From Lepidostoma basale (lineage: Eukaryota; Arthropoda; Insecta; Trichoptera; Lepidostomatidae), in NCBI GenBank assembly GCA_022606425.2, contig JAHDVF020000247.1:496001-560000 (forward strand): a DNA stretch of 64,000 bases. The letters run 5' to 3'. Position numbers and translations under genes: made by a program. The notes under the pieces were generated by a model. That model saw only the letters and a program-made list of their open reading frames with translations, made no database searches and was not told the origin of the DNA. Positions 11,313-21,205 of this stretch are shown here, piece after piece (the stretch's first letter is position 1; each line of letters starts with the position of its first letter).

Positions 11313-11348
11313 GACAGCTGTTTCGCCAACCGATTTTGGCATCATCGG
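11313..11348 (-). ncRNA. Hammerhead-ribozyme-like motif (FB-1 left)
   Basis: On the minus strand: CCGATGA, extra T, GCCAAAATCGGTTGGC with stem GCCAA/TTGGC, GAAAC, AGCT, GTC. Core, stem II, GAAA and cleavage triplet occur in hammerhead type I order, with stem III of only two pairs (AC/GT). Position 4 is C instead of U, and one base is inserted before stem II, so activity is uncertain. Confidence 0.55.
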
Positions 11349-11373
11349 GTGTTACTTTAGTTTATTGTAACAC

Positions 11374-11402
11374 CTGATGATGCCAACATCGGTTGGCGAA
11401 AC
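11374..11402 (+). ncRNA. Hammerhead-like core lacking stem III (FB-1 right)
   Basis: A perfect CTGATGA (11374-11380), one extra T, GCCAAC (11382-11387), loop ATCG, GTTGGC (11392-11397), then GAAAC. The expected AGCTGTC cleavage segment is absent because of a 13-bp deletion relative to the left arm, so this copy should not self-cleave. Confidence 0.55.
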
Positions 11403-11644
11403 CTCTCAGTGAATAAAAAGAAATTGTGATATTTTAACAGTGTTTTAAATTTTAACAGTAATAATGTTGAAGTATCATTATGTTTCGGCCAAAACAATGG
11501 ACTATTTAACTATTTACTTTTTTTTTTTAATATTCTACATTCAAGCCGACATTTTTTTATTGTCTCTGAAATAACATGTTTTTTTTTTAATTATTTGTCT
11601 TTTGTCAAGTTTTGTGGATCGTTTATACGTTTGTTCATTATATT

Positions 11645-11778
11645 GCGTGCGTACATGGTACGATGTATGAATGTAAAGGAAGGCCGAGAGGTATGCCAGG
11701 ACAGAGCATTGGGGCGATCCATCCTCTCTGCCTACCCCTCGTGATTAATGGCGTGATGGTTAGTTAGTTAGTTAGTTT
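11645..11778 (+). mobile_element. RTE-like LINE 3' end, (GTTA)n tail
   Basis: Encodes a degenerate MVRCMNVKE and VCQDRA-like C-terminus, then GGCGTGATGGTTAGTTAGTT as terminus and tail. Only about 130 bp survive. Confidence 0.75.
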
Positions 11779-12360
11779 TCATTATATTGTACAATTTGTG
11801 TTCGAAATGGTAATATTTATAAAAAATCTTTTTTTTACGATTTGTTATAAAACATAGTAAATAATTTACATGTTAAATTTACCCTTATGTAATTATAATT
11901 TTGTAAAAGCCTTTTACATATATATGTCCATTTATTATCAGTAAACTGAAAATCAGATATGCCCATGAAAGAAAATAAAGCGATCCAGTCATGACACATA
12001 TTACACAAGCTGGCGCATCGGAATCGTACTTTTACTCAAGTTCAGTACGAGCGGCACTCGGACCGCTGAATGGGGCACCCCACGTCCCGGAATGATAAAG
12101 TGATTATAAATATGCGGGTGATTTATCTGCCTGCCCCGCTGCATCCAGTCCCCCGTACTGAAATACCCGACGGGGGAGTTCGCAAACGAGGACGCAGAAC
12201 AGAAATAAACGGAGCCTCGCTTGGCCCAAGGATTTCCAGATGAGACATTCTTACTCGGTCGCGGCTCGGACCGACAAAACCAATAAGCTCTTTTAAGCTG
12301 TGAGAATGCCTTAAATTTCCTCGCAGAGTAGGTGAAATGACGAGGTGGAATGATGTGTGA
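11779..12360. other. Unique stretch, GC-rich 11990-12350
   Basis: No gene or repeat recognised. The block at 11990-12350 is non-repetitive and GC-rich compared with its flanks; possibly regulatory. Confidence 0.4.
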
Positions 12361-12960
12361 AGTTATTTATTGTTTCTTGAACAATGATGTAAAACTCCAT
12401 ATTGAATTAATAATTCAAATGAAAATGTCTGTTTTCTATAAGTTTTATTAGTTAATAATAATAATATGCTAACTTTTAAAGCGCCGTTTTTGTGATGTAA
12501 TCACCTCAAGGGCGCATTAAGACGTGTTTTAAATTTAAATGTGAAAGTATAATAGACCAAAATATGCAGGATTTCATTTGGGTATGAAATATGAAAAAGA
12601 TGGGTTTCAGCTTAGATCTGAAGTCTGTCGGATCTTGAAGTGAAGGAAGATTGTTCCAAGCTGATGGCTAGCGCAAACCCTCGATCCCCGAAATTTGTAC
12701 TTAGGCAACGCTAAGAAATTATATTTTATGGGAATGACATATTTCGCCTTGACAAGATATTATCAAATGTAACAAGACACAAGTGCGTTGTTGTTTATAT
12801 ACAATATTATACTCGAGTAAAGGGAACAGAATACGGTAATGAGGGTAGTTAAAGTGGCTCAATGGACAATGCCTTAGAAAGACGAAACATGTCATTGCCA
12901 TAAAATATAATAAAACTTCTAGAAAACGTACGTTTTCATTCGTATTAATGATGTATGAAA
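12360..12960. repeat. Foldback FB-8 split by a LINE insertion
   Basis: Left arm 12360-12464 (TTATTGTTTCTTGAACAATG and AATGATGTAAAACTCCAT blocks) and the remainder at 12717-12960 (ATGGGAATGACATATTTCGCC to GTTTTCATTCGTATTAATG) form one FB-8 palindrome. A CR1-like fragment sits in between. The right arm keeps AATGCCTTAGAAAGACGAAA and CATGTCATT, the hammerhead-like end with a mutated stem. Confidence 0.7.
12465..12715 (-). mobile_element. CR1/L2-like LINE 3' end, nested
   Basis: The 3' UTR block GCGCCGTTTTTGTGATG and CACCTCAAGGGCGC matches 1045-1090, and the following minus-strand coding remnant matches the FGDRAFAV region of 1187-1459. Frame destroyed. It interrupts FB-8, so it inserted after that foldback. 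Confidence 0.7.
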
Positions 12961-13845
12961 TCTTCGCATAGACTATATGTTTTCGAAACAAAATTTTCCA
13001 TTACAGTTAATATCACAATATGTACCTACTAGTAATACAATGTGATAGACAGAGATATGTTTCTGGCGGTAGACAATTCTATTAATGGGCCGTCGATTAT
13101 CTAATAAAGCGTAGACAAGTGTAATAATTATTACTATTGGAGACCAGTTAACACCGAATGCGTTGACCAGGTCATTCGGTATCGAACGAGAGATGCTAAT
13201 CACGTCTGAATCGATTTAAATTGTTAATGAATCGAAGACGTAATAGACTAGTACACGCTCACGTGCCGATAAACGATAATATCAATGAATACAATTACGC
13301 TAAAAGCTATTAAGAACGAGAGCGAAATAGGCACGCTTGTAGTATTTTACTCATTATAAAAACAAATAATCGAAAGTACCGAGACGGAAAGAATCGCAGC
13401 GGCCGCGCTGGTTTAATTAGCGAAAAGAGACGAACACAATGAGGAAGGCGGCCGCGTCTTGCGTACCGAGAGAGACGACGCGATGCCCGATCGGATCTCG
13501 ATTGTTTACAAAGTCGGCGCGCACAATAATAATGATGACTGTTTACAAATTTTATTCGTGCGTCTAATTCATTCATGGAAAGAAAAGCGCCCCGCGCGCC
13601 CCGCCCGCCGGCTGCCGACTGCCGGCGAGTTTACATAACAATATTATTGACGTGCACGTCAAACGGCCCAGACGTACCTAACCTATAAAGCGCGCCGTAT
13701 CGTCTGACAATCGGTGGGATTCCCGCCACCATTAATTACACGGTCAGATGCGGTGATCCTTCTTGCGGGGCGCACTTCACCCGTCATCAGGTGAGCGCCG
13801 AGCGGACTGCCAGAATAACCCTCGATCATGTTTACGCGACATCAT
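12961..13845. other. Unique stretch, GC-rich 13380-13820
   Basis: 13380-13820 is strongly GC-rich for this window, with homopolymer-free mixed sequence and ATTAATTACACGG at about 13731. No frame with a recognisable product. Candidate conserved regulatory block only. Confidence 0.4.
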
Positions 13846-13847
13846 CG

Positions 13848-13995
13848 TAACGACACATTTCGCCTTTCTAAGGCATTATCAAATGTTCGAAAGACATTTG
13901 CTAATACTTTAAGAAGGCGAAATGTGGCATTCCCATAAATTATATGAAAACTTCTAGGAAACATACATTTTCATTAGTATTAATTTTGAATTAAA
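13848..13995. repeat. Foldback FB-8, short copy
   Basis: CATTTCGCCTTTCTAAGGC then AAGGCGAAATGTGGCATTCC form facing arms, followed by the family end AAAACTTCTAGGAAACATAC and TTTTCATTAGTATTAA. The left arm beyond the kernel is missing. Confidence 0.65.
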
Positions 13996-14034
13996 AGTGT
14001 TCCATTAATACTTTTAATTTTAACAAGAATTTTT

Positions 14035-14472
14035 GGGAAACAAAAATTCGTAAATTAAATAAACACGATTTTACTATATTACCGTACTCGTACCTATATC
14101 CTTAAATGTGTAAAAGATAAACTGATTATTGCAGAAATACTCTTATACAAGTGTTTAAAAAATAAAAAAAATTAAATCCGGTATGAATTAAAACAAAGTT
14201 TTGTCAATTTTTGAGTTCGTTTTACAAGACAGTTTTGAAGGTATCACATATTTGGGAAACAAAAATTCGCAAATTAAAGAAACACGATTTCACTACATTA
14301 CCTATATCTTTATGTGTAAAAGATAAACTGATTATTGCAGAAATACTCGTATCTACAAGTGTTTTAAAAATACCTTTTTCTTAATTCAGATATGAAGAAA
14401 CTCAAAAATGTACACAGTTTTGTACATTTTTGAGTTTATTTCTCTATACATGTTTTGAAGGTATCACACCTT
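14035..14472. repeat. Tandem duplication, about 219-bp unit
   Basis: GGGAAACAAAAATTCG recurs at 14035 and 14254. Both units continue through AAAGATAAACTGATTATTGC and end in TTTTGAAGGTATCACA. The unit end resembles a decayed FB-3 arm (TTGAGTTTATTTCTC, ACATGTTTTGAAGG). Copies differ by small indels. Confidence 0.8.
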
Positions 14473-14479
14473 AATCATT

Positions 14480-15440
14480 TGTTTACGTTAATTAAAAACA
14501 TTAAATCCAACTGTTCACAAGTTATTCTTTATTTTGAGCTTCCGTAAATATAGAGTAGGTTACCCAGTTGAGAGATATTAAAACCTTGTACTAGGTAATT
14601 GATCAATTAATAAATAAATAAATAATAATGCATTTAAACATCGTGATATATTGAAGGCGAATAAATACATGTATTCTTCTACTTCTCTCCTAGCCCTTTC
14701 CCACTATAACATAATTTTATTTATGAATCAAAATGTATAAAAATAATAATGAGAGTATTACGAATATACCCGTAAGAGCAGATTTCGCTATGTACTGGCC
14801 TACTAATATATCTATTGACTAAAGATAAAATATCTGTTGACATATATTTTTAAACAATTTGCAATTATCTTTGAAACGTCACGAGTTAGAAAAACGTTCA
14901 GAGTCCAAATAAGACGATTAACTGAGAGTATTTCATTTAAGTGATAGTACCCACTATTCATTGCATATTGAAGTGAGTGATAAAAAGACATTCGTACTAA
15001 AGTTTGCGGCGTTCAAAGTCAAAGTTGAGCAAATGGAGTGTGTGCATCCAGCAGAATATGATGGTAAACAAGGCGGGCGAGGAGTGCGGCTCGCCGCGGG
15101 GTCACGTTTAACCTAGTTCGATTTTCGGCTGTGGAGTGTACCTACATAATATGCCTATTGGGTACGTAGCTACGTATGTATGAAGGTACGTGACTGTACG
15201 CCGACGGCGCAGTGCCTGTGTGGGTGTGGGGCGCGTCGGTGTGCGGGTCGTGTGCGTGAGGGCGCCGCGACGCCCTCCAGACGATCTCGGCCCTGTGCTA
15301 CACAGCACGCCCTATACACTTATACTATACATTATATAGCCTATATACATATATATCCCCAGCTGCAAAAATATACTAACAACGCCTACATTCAAACAAT
15401 TTTATTATTAAATTCCCTAAACATTTTCTAATCATGTTTT
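14480..15440. other. Unassigned stretch, GC-rich 15000-15310
   Basis: Mostly AT-rich with no repeat match. 15000-15310 is GC-rich (GTGTGGGTGTGGGGCGCG). Frames there lack known motifs. Confidence 0.4.
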
Positions 15441-15445
15441 AATTG

Positions 15446-15640
15446 TATAAATGATTTTACTGAAATCTCTTGATGAAGTTCATTTTTAATAATAAATAAA
15501 TAAAACCTAGTATTTTTCATAACTACTATCACTTTTGTCTTTATTTGGATAGCGACCGGTTTCGCCAGGCTCGTTATCGAAATAATACCAAAAGTGAAAG
15601 TTATTTGTAAAAAACATAGTTTTATTTAATTATTATTTTT
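15446..15640. repeat. Foldback FB-4, copy with short right arm
   Basis: TGATTTTACTGAAATCTCTT and TCACTTTTGTCTTTATTTGG match the FB-4 copy at 51735. The minus-strand kernel at 15554-15585 reads GAAACCGGTC preceded by CCTGGC, the stem II 3' side. The 5' half of the core is decayed and the right arm is abbreviated (AAAAGTGAAAG, TAGTTTTATTTAATTATT). Confidence 0.65.
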
Positions 15641-16649
15641 TTATAAAAGGGTGCGATAAAAAACAGCTAATTTTAAATTTTGGATATAATATTTAATACA
15701 AACACTAGAAAAAATGGTCCGTAGATATACCCATGTTTTAAGCATTTCGAAACAAAAAAATATATTAACAAATAATAAATATGAGCTTAATACATTTACA
15801 TTTTGAAATTCGACTGAGCTGAACACTGAGTTTTAACAAATCAATACGCATTTTTTTTATGAATAAGAACACTGTTTTTTATTCAACTGTTAATTTTTTT
15901 TCTTGCCATGTTTCGTTATATATTTACATTTACCATGTAGGTACCTACCATTCATCATAAACTTTTTTGAAGTGAAAAACGCATAATGACACTCGTGTAG
16001 ACATTATAATGGTATTTTTAAATCAAATTGGAAAAGTATCAAATGAAAATGAAAGTCCATATTCTTGTACTGAAGATTTCAGTCAATTATTCCGTGGCTT
16101 CATAACATAATTTGCACAAATACTGCCCGATATATATAAAAACAAGTGATGTTTTCAACAGAATTTTTCTTCATTAGCGTCATTGTTATGTACATTTATG
16201 CAGCGGACTGTACTCACGGCACATAGCGCAGGTCGGTTGGGCACGCGAGACGCGAGAAGTCAGGCGTCGCAAACGGGACTCGATCCTTACCTGGAAAAAT
16301 GAGACAAAATATGAACATCTGGAGTTACTAGACACTGATCAATTATTGATAAGGCACTCGGGAAATGTAGGGCCCACTGTTGAGGGCGACTTAATAATCC
16401 TGTATTAAATGTGGCTGAGAAATGTAATGACAATAATACATAGAAAATAATCTATATTAATAAAATGCAATGTTTGTATGTGTGTGTCTTATAGACTCAA
16501 CAACTACTGGACCGATTTCACTGAACATTTAACAGTTTGTTTTTAATAGTGCCAGGAGTGTTTAGAATATGGATTAAAACTTCTTATTTTTCTAACCATA
16601 TAAATAAAAGACAATATTAGTATAGGTGCGTTATATAGACTAAGAAACA
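15641..16649. other. AT-rich stretch, nothing recognised
   Basis: No coding signal; a small GC-richer patch at 16195-16290. No match to the repeat families here. Confidence 0.5.
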
Positions 16650-17160
16650 ACTGAACATTGCTGCCATCGCAGAGTTGTCACATAACACAGCATCTTATGG
16701 AGCTCCATTGGCAGAAATGTGCAGAAAGGAAACAATTCAAATTATGTTGGAAGTTTTTTAAGGCGTTTCATGGAATGGCATCGGCTTATATATCTGAACA
16801 TTGCATCAACGAGATTCTGGATGCCAGAAAGTCTACATTGCGATCAGCAAGGTCTTCTGCGATCGGTAGATTGACTGTGCCAAAACGCTGTCCTCACACA
16901 AACTTTGGCGACCGAGGCTTCGCGGTAGCCAGCCCTTCAGCCTGGAATAGTCTTCCAACAGACCTCAAGTGCATTGAGAATCCGTCAAAGTTTAGATCGA
17001 GATTCAAAACGCACCTTTTTTAAATTGTCCTTTCCTGATGTTGATTTTGATTGACTGCGTCAGGTGCAGTCCTCATACTAATAATATGTTAAGGTTAACT
17101 GGTTCATAAAACGGAGCATTTTCTGCAGCGCCAATAATCGTCACAAGAGAAAAAATATTT
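16650..17160 (+). mobile_element. CR1/L2-like LINE 3' end with 121-codon frame
   Basis: The frame 16658-17023 encodes LHWQKCAERKQFKLCWKFFK (residues 16-35), then STLRSARSSAIGRLTVPK, FGDRGFAVASPSAWNSLP and FRSRFKTHLF. This is the conserved region after the RT domain of CR1/L2-type LINEs; the RT itself is lost by 5' truncation. The 3' UTR follows to about 17160. A one-base shift near 17020 ends the frame early (KLSFPD continues in another frame). Non-functional. Confidence 0.8.
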
Positions 17161-17724
17161 TGTAAAACCAAGTATTGAAATATATTTGTAATAATAAAAT
17201 AAAAATAACGATTAAAACACATGTTTAAATCTATCTTTGGGAAGCCGGATAATACAACATCCCATCAACATAACACATCATTGGGAAGGAGTAACAGAGT
17301 AACAGATACAGCTAATATTAAAGACAGACAAAGAAGGAGAAAAAACTTAAAGAGCATATGGATACTAAATTAAATATTAGCGAAACATTGCTCTAAAACT
17401 TCATTGGGGACTTTTTTAAATGGCCAGTTTTGCATGCGAAACTTTGAATAAAATTAAATTAATAATAACATCAATTGTCAAGGTAGCAAATGTTCTATTA
17501 AAGTTTCAATTAGGATGACAGCAAATTAATTTAATTACTTTATAATCTATTAGTTTATTAACAGGAAAACGAAATTTATAACTTGTTCGTGCAATGTCTT
17601 CAGTTGACATCAACGATATTTTCTTTCATTTTTCAAAATTATCACTTGCTCGACTTTCTATAAATGATACACTGATTAATAAAATTTATAATATCATATA
17701 ATTACAATCACGCTGTTATAGAAA
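17161..17724. other. AT-rich stretch, nothing recognised
   Basis: Lies between two LINE 3' ends. No coding signal and no repeat match visible. Confidence 0.5.
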
Positions 17725-18078
17725 TTAAGTGCACATTCAATGCGGCAGCAAGACTGATAAATGGTGTACCGAAAAGTTTTTCTATAACGCAATATTTTTA
17801 AAAAAACTCCATTGGGTGAAATCTAAGGATACGAGTATAATACAATACATGCTTTGCTGGACGGTATTTAAGGCGTTGGAATGGCGTTAGCTTATATTTC
17901 GGTATATCTTCTTCTGTGATGGGTAGGTTGTCTGTGGCGATACCCTGTCCTCGCAAAAAGATGTTAGCCGAGCCCTTGCGGTAGCCGGCCCTTCAGCCTG
18001 AACCAATCTTCCTGCGGAACTCAAGTGCATTGATAACCCGTTAAAGTTTAGATCGAGACACAAAACGCACCTTTAAAA
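17725..18078 (+). mobile_element. CR1/L2-like LINE 3' end, decayed
   Basis: TTCAATGCGGCAGCAAGACT encodes FNAAARL, a hallmark just before the LHW segment of these LINEs. Further on, GGTAGCCGGCCCTTCAGCCT and GTTTAGATCGAGA match 16925-17000. Several frameshifts and deletions; older than the 16650 copy judging by divergence. Confidence 0.75.
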
Positions 18079-18084
18079 TTATGC

Positions 18085-18265
18085 TTAGTTTGGAATATTC
18101 TTTCTTTCCGGGTCTATTCCTCCACAACAGTCATCCACTGGCTCCTGTCCCCGATATTCTGTCTTCATTCTTCACGTCTTTCCAGTTTACTCCAATTGTT
18201 AGTCCTTATGTTTTTGACAAGGCCGTTGTTCATTGGGAAGTCTTCGTTCCGAGGCGATTTTGTTG
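18085..18265 (-). mobile_element. RTE-like LINE C-terminal remnant
   Basis: The minus strand reads a broken NWSKLERREE ... SQWMTVVEE, comparable to SQWRTVVEEA in the fragment at 60470-60900. Adjacent to, but a different subfamily from, 18270-18740. Confidence 0.6.
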
Positions 18266-18269
18266 GTGT

Positions 18270-18740
18270 TCGTAATCTTCTTCTTCTTCTGCTTTTAGAT
18301 CTTTGATCTGTTCCTGTAGTCAGGCTGGTTTCTCTTGGGAAGTTGACTCTCACCTATCCCTCCGTCTATTTGACGATCTTCCGGGGGACAGTAGCCAACA
18401 GGAATCTGATGCATCACAACGTGTGGGATTCTGGAGGGATCCATCTTCTGCACGTGCGCATTCCAGTGTCTTCTGCGTTATCTGCCCCATCTGACAAAAT
18501 ATTTCACCTTGCAGATTTCGCGGATAGCCGTGTTCCTCACCCTAACTCGAAGAGTCTTTCCTGCTATTATCCTCAGCGCCCGCATCTCTGCCACCCGCAC
18601 TTAAGTCTTCGTTCTTGTGGTATCCGCTTTGGTCTCAATGTCGTATGTCAATATAGGCCTTTCGTAATCATATGTACTTTTATGCCGGATGATTAGCCCT
18701 GCGATGGATCCTCCATCTTTACCGGGGTTCGGGACAGGAA
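18270..18740 (-). mobile_element. RTE-like LINE 3' fragment, (GAA)n tail
   Basis: In minus-strand order: ILTYDIETKADTTRTKT, VAEMRALRIIAGKTLRVRV and HVQKMDPSRIPHVVMHQIP, with frame breaks. The CTTCTTCTTCTTCTG run at 18272-18286 is the inverted (GAA)n tail. The segment resembles 54004-54272 and 61801-62165. Confidence 0.75.
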
Positions 18741-20760
18741 TCAGCTTAGAAAACAATTTCCTCGTCGCAGGCGGAGTGTAGATTCGAATATAGTAATTTT
18801 ATATTTGGTTTCGTGTCCAAACGGTTGTGGGCCCCACGTCTGACGTCAGAAAAACAGAGTTTCCGTCGGGGTTTTAAAATACCCAGCGATCAGAAATACC
18901 AACCAGACTCTAGTCCAACAGGAGCCATGGCGGGAATGTTAAACTTAAATTAAGCCCGGCAATTCCGGGAGAACGAGTTCGCCATATCACCAACTACGAA
19001 TATTCTTTTTAACCTTCTTTTGAATTAGGCTACAATCAAATGCACTACATTACCAATATAATAAAACTTATTAAATATTCCAAAAACACGAATTCGCTTT
19101 TAAACAAATGTCTTAATATATTATATAATGATTTTTGTTACATGACCGTTGGAAGCTAGATAAATGAAAAATGTAATAATATGTATAAAACATGATTTTA
19201 TAAATACGATTATACAATAAATATTTTTAATAAAACTTTTTATAAACTTGTTTTAACAATCACGCACATAAAACGCTAATTTATACGTAAAACATATTTA
19301 TTTTGACGCAACGTGTTTCAAAGATACTCGTAGTAAATAGGTTCTACTACATTCGAATCATGTTGAGATAAATAAAATTAATTGAACTGGAGAAAACAGT
19401 GTTTTGATTCAATGAAATACTGTATTGTGGAATACCACAGTGTTGATATCGATTTTTAAAATACTAATGTGTCTATATTACAAACGTTTAAAGATACTAA
19501 AATAGTGTGCAAAATGAAATTTTGACAGCTGTTCTGTATAAAAAAATTGAGTGAGTTGTTAAGAAAGACTGCGACAAAATGCAAGTACCGGCTTTATTAA
19601 AATATTTTCACAGCTTATTTATTCGTAAAAACAATTCTTATTTCTATGCTCGGGGTGTCTGCGAGTGCGAGCAAGCGGGCACATAATATTATACACTTTT
19701 TCTCTGCCGATTCCGTTTCCCGCCTAAACAGGGATGGGAGAAAGCTGGAAATTAAGTTAAGAATAGATTTGTAGAAAATTACTTTCCGCGTTCTGCACGC
19801 AAGCCCCTCGGCACGGCGCGGCGCGGCGGGCTTCCTCGGTTCTTCATCAACATCGTACCAGGCGAAGCCCGCGCTGGCGATGGCGGCGAGCATGTCTCCA
19901 TTGTGACTCTGTTTGCGCCTCGACTATCGTTAACTTTACAATCGATCATTGTTGCCCACTATTTCCTACATATTTACAGTGTCTGTGTTGGCAGGCTGGA
20001 AAAGAAACTCCGTAATTTTGTCTAAGAAAGCTCCGAACCGATCGCATCCAAGATTGAAATGTCTTTTGAAAACAGGTTCTGGAATGACTCGGTGGTCGAT
20101 ATGATAGACATTAAGAATACCGGAGGAGACCTGCTTAGAAGTTTCTAGAGGAATAAGACGACTCCAAAAGGACTCTCGAAGAATTTGGGAATTAATTGAA
20201 ATCTCGACTCGGAACAAAAATATAGCGTCGGCAGATTGTACCAGACGGAATTATTTTATTTTAAATACGGTTTGGCAGTAATTCCAGGAAAGTTTTCATT
20301 ATACGCCAGTTCAAAAAGGACGTTGGGAAGAATTTCTTCATTTGAAACGCTTCAGCAAACAGCAAAGGACGTCTCTAATTCACGGGAGCACAGCGCCGAG
20401 GGAGGCTCGGGGGGGAGTTGTGGGGGCGGGCGCGCTAGGGGCGGGGGTCGGCCGGGCCGCGCGACATGTTGCCATGGTGACGCCGCCGCAATGGCGGCCG
20501 CCCAGGGCCGTTCTTACCCCTACACTCCGCGCTCCGGGCCCGGCTACACGACTACAGGCTCCGAGCTCAGAGCTCTTCCCACCTCATACTTTACAATTAA
20601 TCTATGGTGCATTTATTATTTATTCTCTATTTGAAATTTAGTAAAAAAAAGTGAAAGTGATTAATGAAAACTGATTTATTTTTTGTGTACGTGCGGTTCA
20701 CACATGCGTATGTAGACGAAGTTAAAACGCCCATCTTAATTTAATATTTGTTATTTATTA
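18741..20760. other. Unique stretch with GC-rich blocks
   Basis: 18740-18970 is moderately GC-rich, 18970-19600 AT-rich, 19790-19900 GC-rich, and 20390-20590 strongly G-rich on the plus strand (GGCTCGGGGGGGAGTTGTGG). The frames at 20236-20641 are compositional artefacts of this G-rich run. No gene supported. Confidence 0.45.
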
Positions 20761-20764
20761 TTTC

Positions 20765-21205
20765 ACGAACATGATGTAAAATTCCGTATTAAATAATTAA
20801 TAGACGACCTTCGTGGTAGAGTGGTAAGAGCTCTGATTCCCATTCCGAAGGTTCTGGGTTCGATTCCCGGCGATGGCAGTGTGATTGTCACACTGTCTTT
20901 GGTCTGGCGTAGAATTCTCGTGATAATAAAATGGCGATAGATTGGCTACCTGTCACATGTCACGAGAATCAATATATCAGCTTAAAAACAAATTGTATAC
21001 TGTAATTGGGTTCAAGCGACCTGTTGTATAAGTAAAAAAAAAAAATACGTTTCTCATAAAAAAAACTGTTTTATTATAGTTCATGGTAATGTCATGTTTC
21101 GCCTTTATGAAAAATAATGCCTTAGAAAGGCGAAACATGTCATTCCCATAAACAATTATAAAACTTCTATATAACAGACGCTTTCATTCGTATAATTTTT
21201 TTTTA
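20765..21205. repeat. Foldback FB-8 split by SINE-1
   Basis: Left end 20765-20802 (ACATGATGTAAAATTCCG, TTAAATAATTAATA) resumes at about 21039 (AATACGTTTCTCATAAAAAA) and ends near 21205. The right arm kernel is ATAATGCCTTAGAAAGGCGA then AACATGTCATTCCC, with stem GCCTT/AAGGC intact. Confidence 0.75.
20803..21038 (+). mobile_element. SINE-1, full-length-looking copy
   Basis: GACGACCTTCGTGGTAGAGT head with A-box-like TGGTAGAGTGG, and B-box GGTTCGATTCCC at 20856-20867. Body as in 42580, then GGGTTCAAGCGACCTGTTGT and a poly-A-like tail. It is inserted in FB-8, so it is younger than that foldback copy. Confidence 0.85.

Larger units (their letters stand above)
11249..11460. repeat. Foldback FB-1 with inverted hammerhead-like pair
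   Basis: Long inverted repeat. The outer arms CTGTTAAAAT / ATTTTAACAG and CACAATTTCTTTTTATACAC / its near complement enclose two facing kernels, one per strand, separated by a short AT spacer near 11355. The right arm lacks about 13 bp (AGCTGTCGCGGCA) that the left arm has just after GAAAC. Confidence 0.8.

Noticed and set aside
11249..11460. Bacterial-type terminator or attachment site
   Set aside because: Long inverted arms with repeated relatives across the window; the setting is eukaryotic TE DNA.
14035..14472. CRISPR-like array
   Set aside because: Only two 219-bp units in eukaryotic repeat-rich DNA; no short repeat/spacer pattern.
20236..20641. 132- and 99-codon frames
   Set aside because: They come from a G-rich stretch; low-complexity Gly/Arg/Ala content, no motif, overlapping frames.
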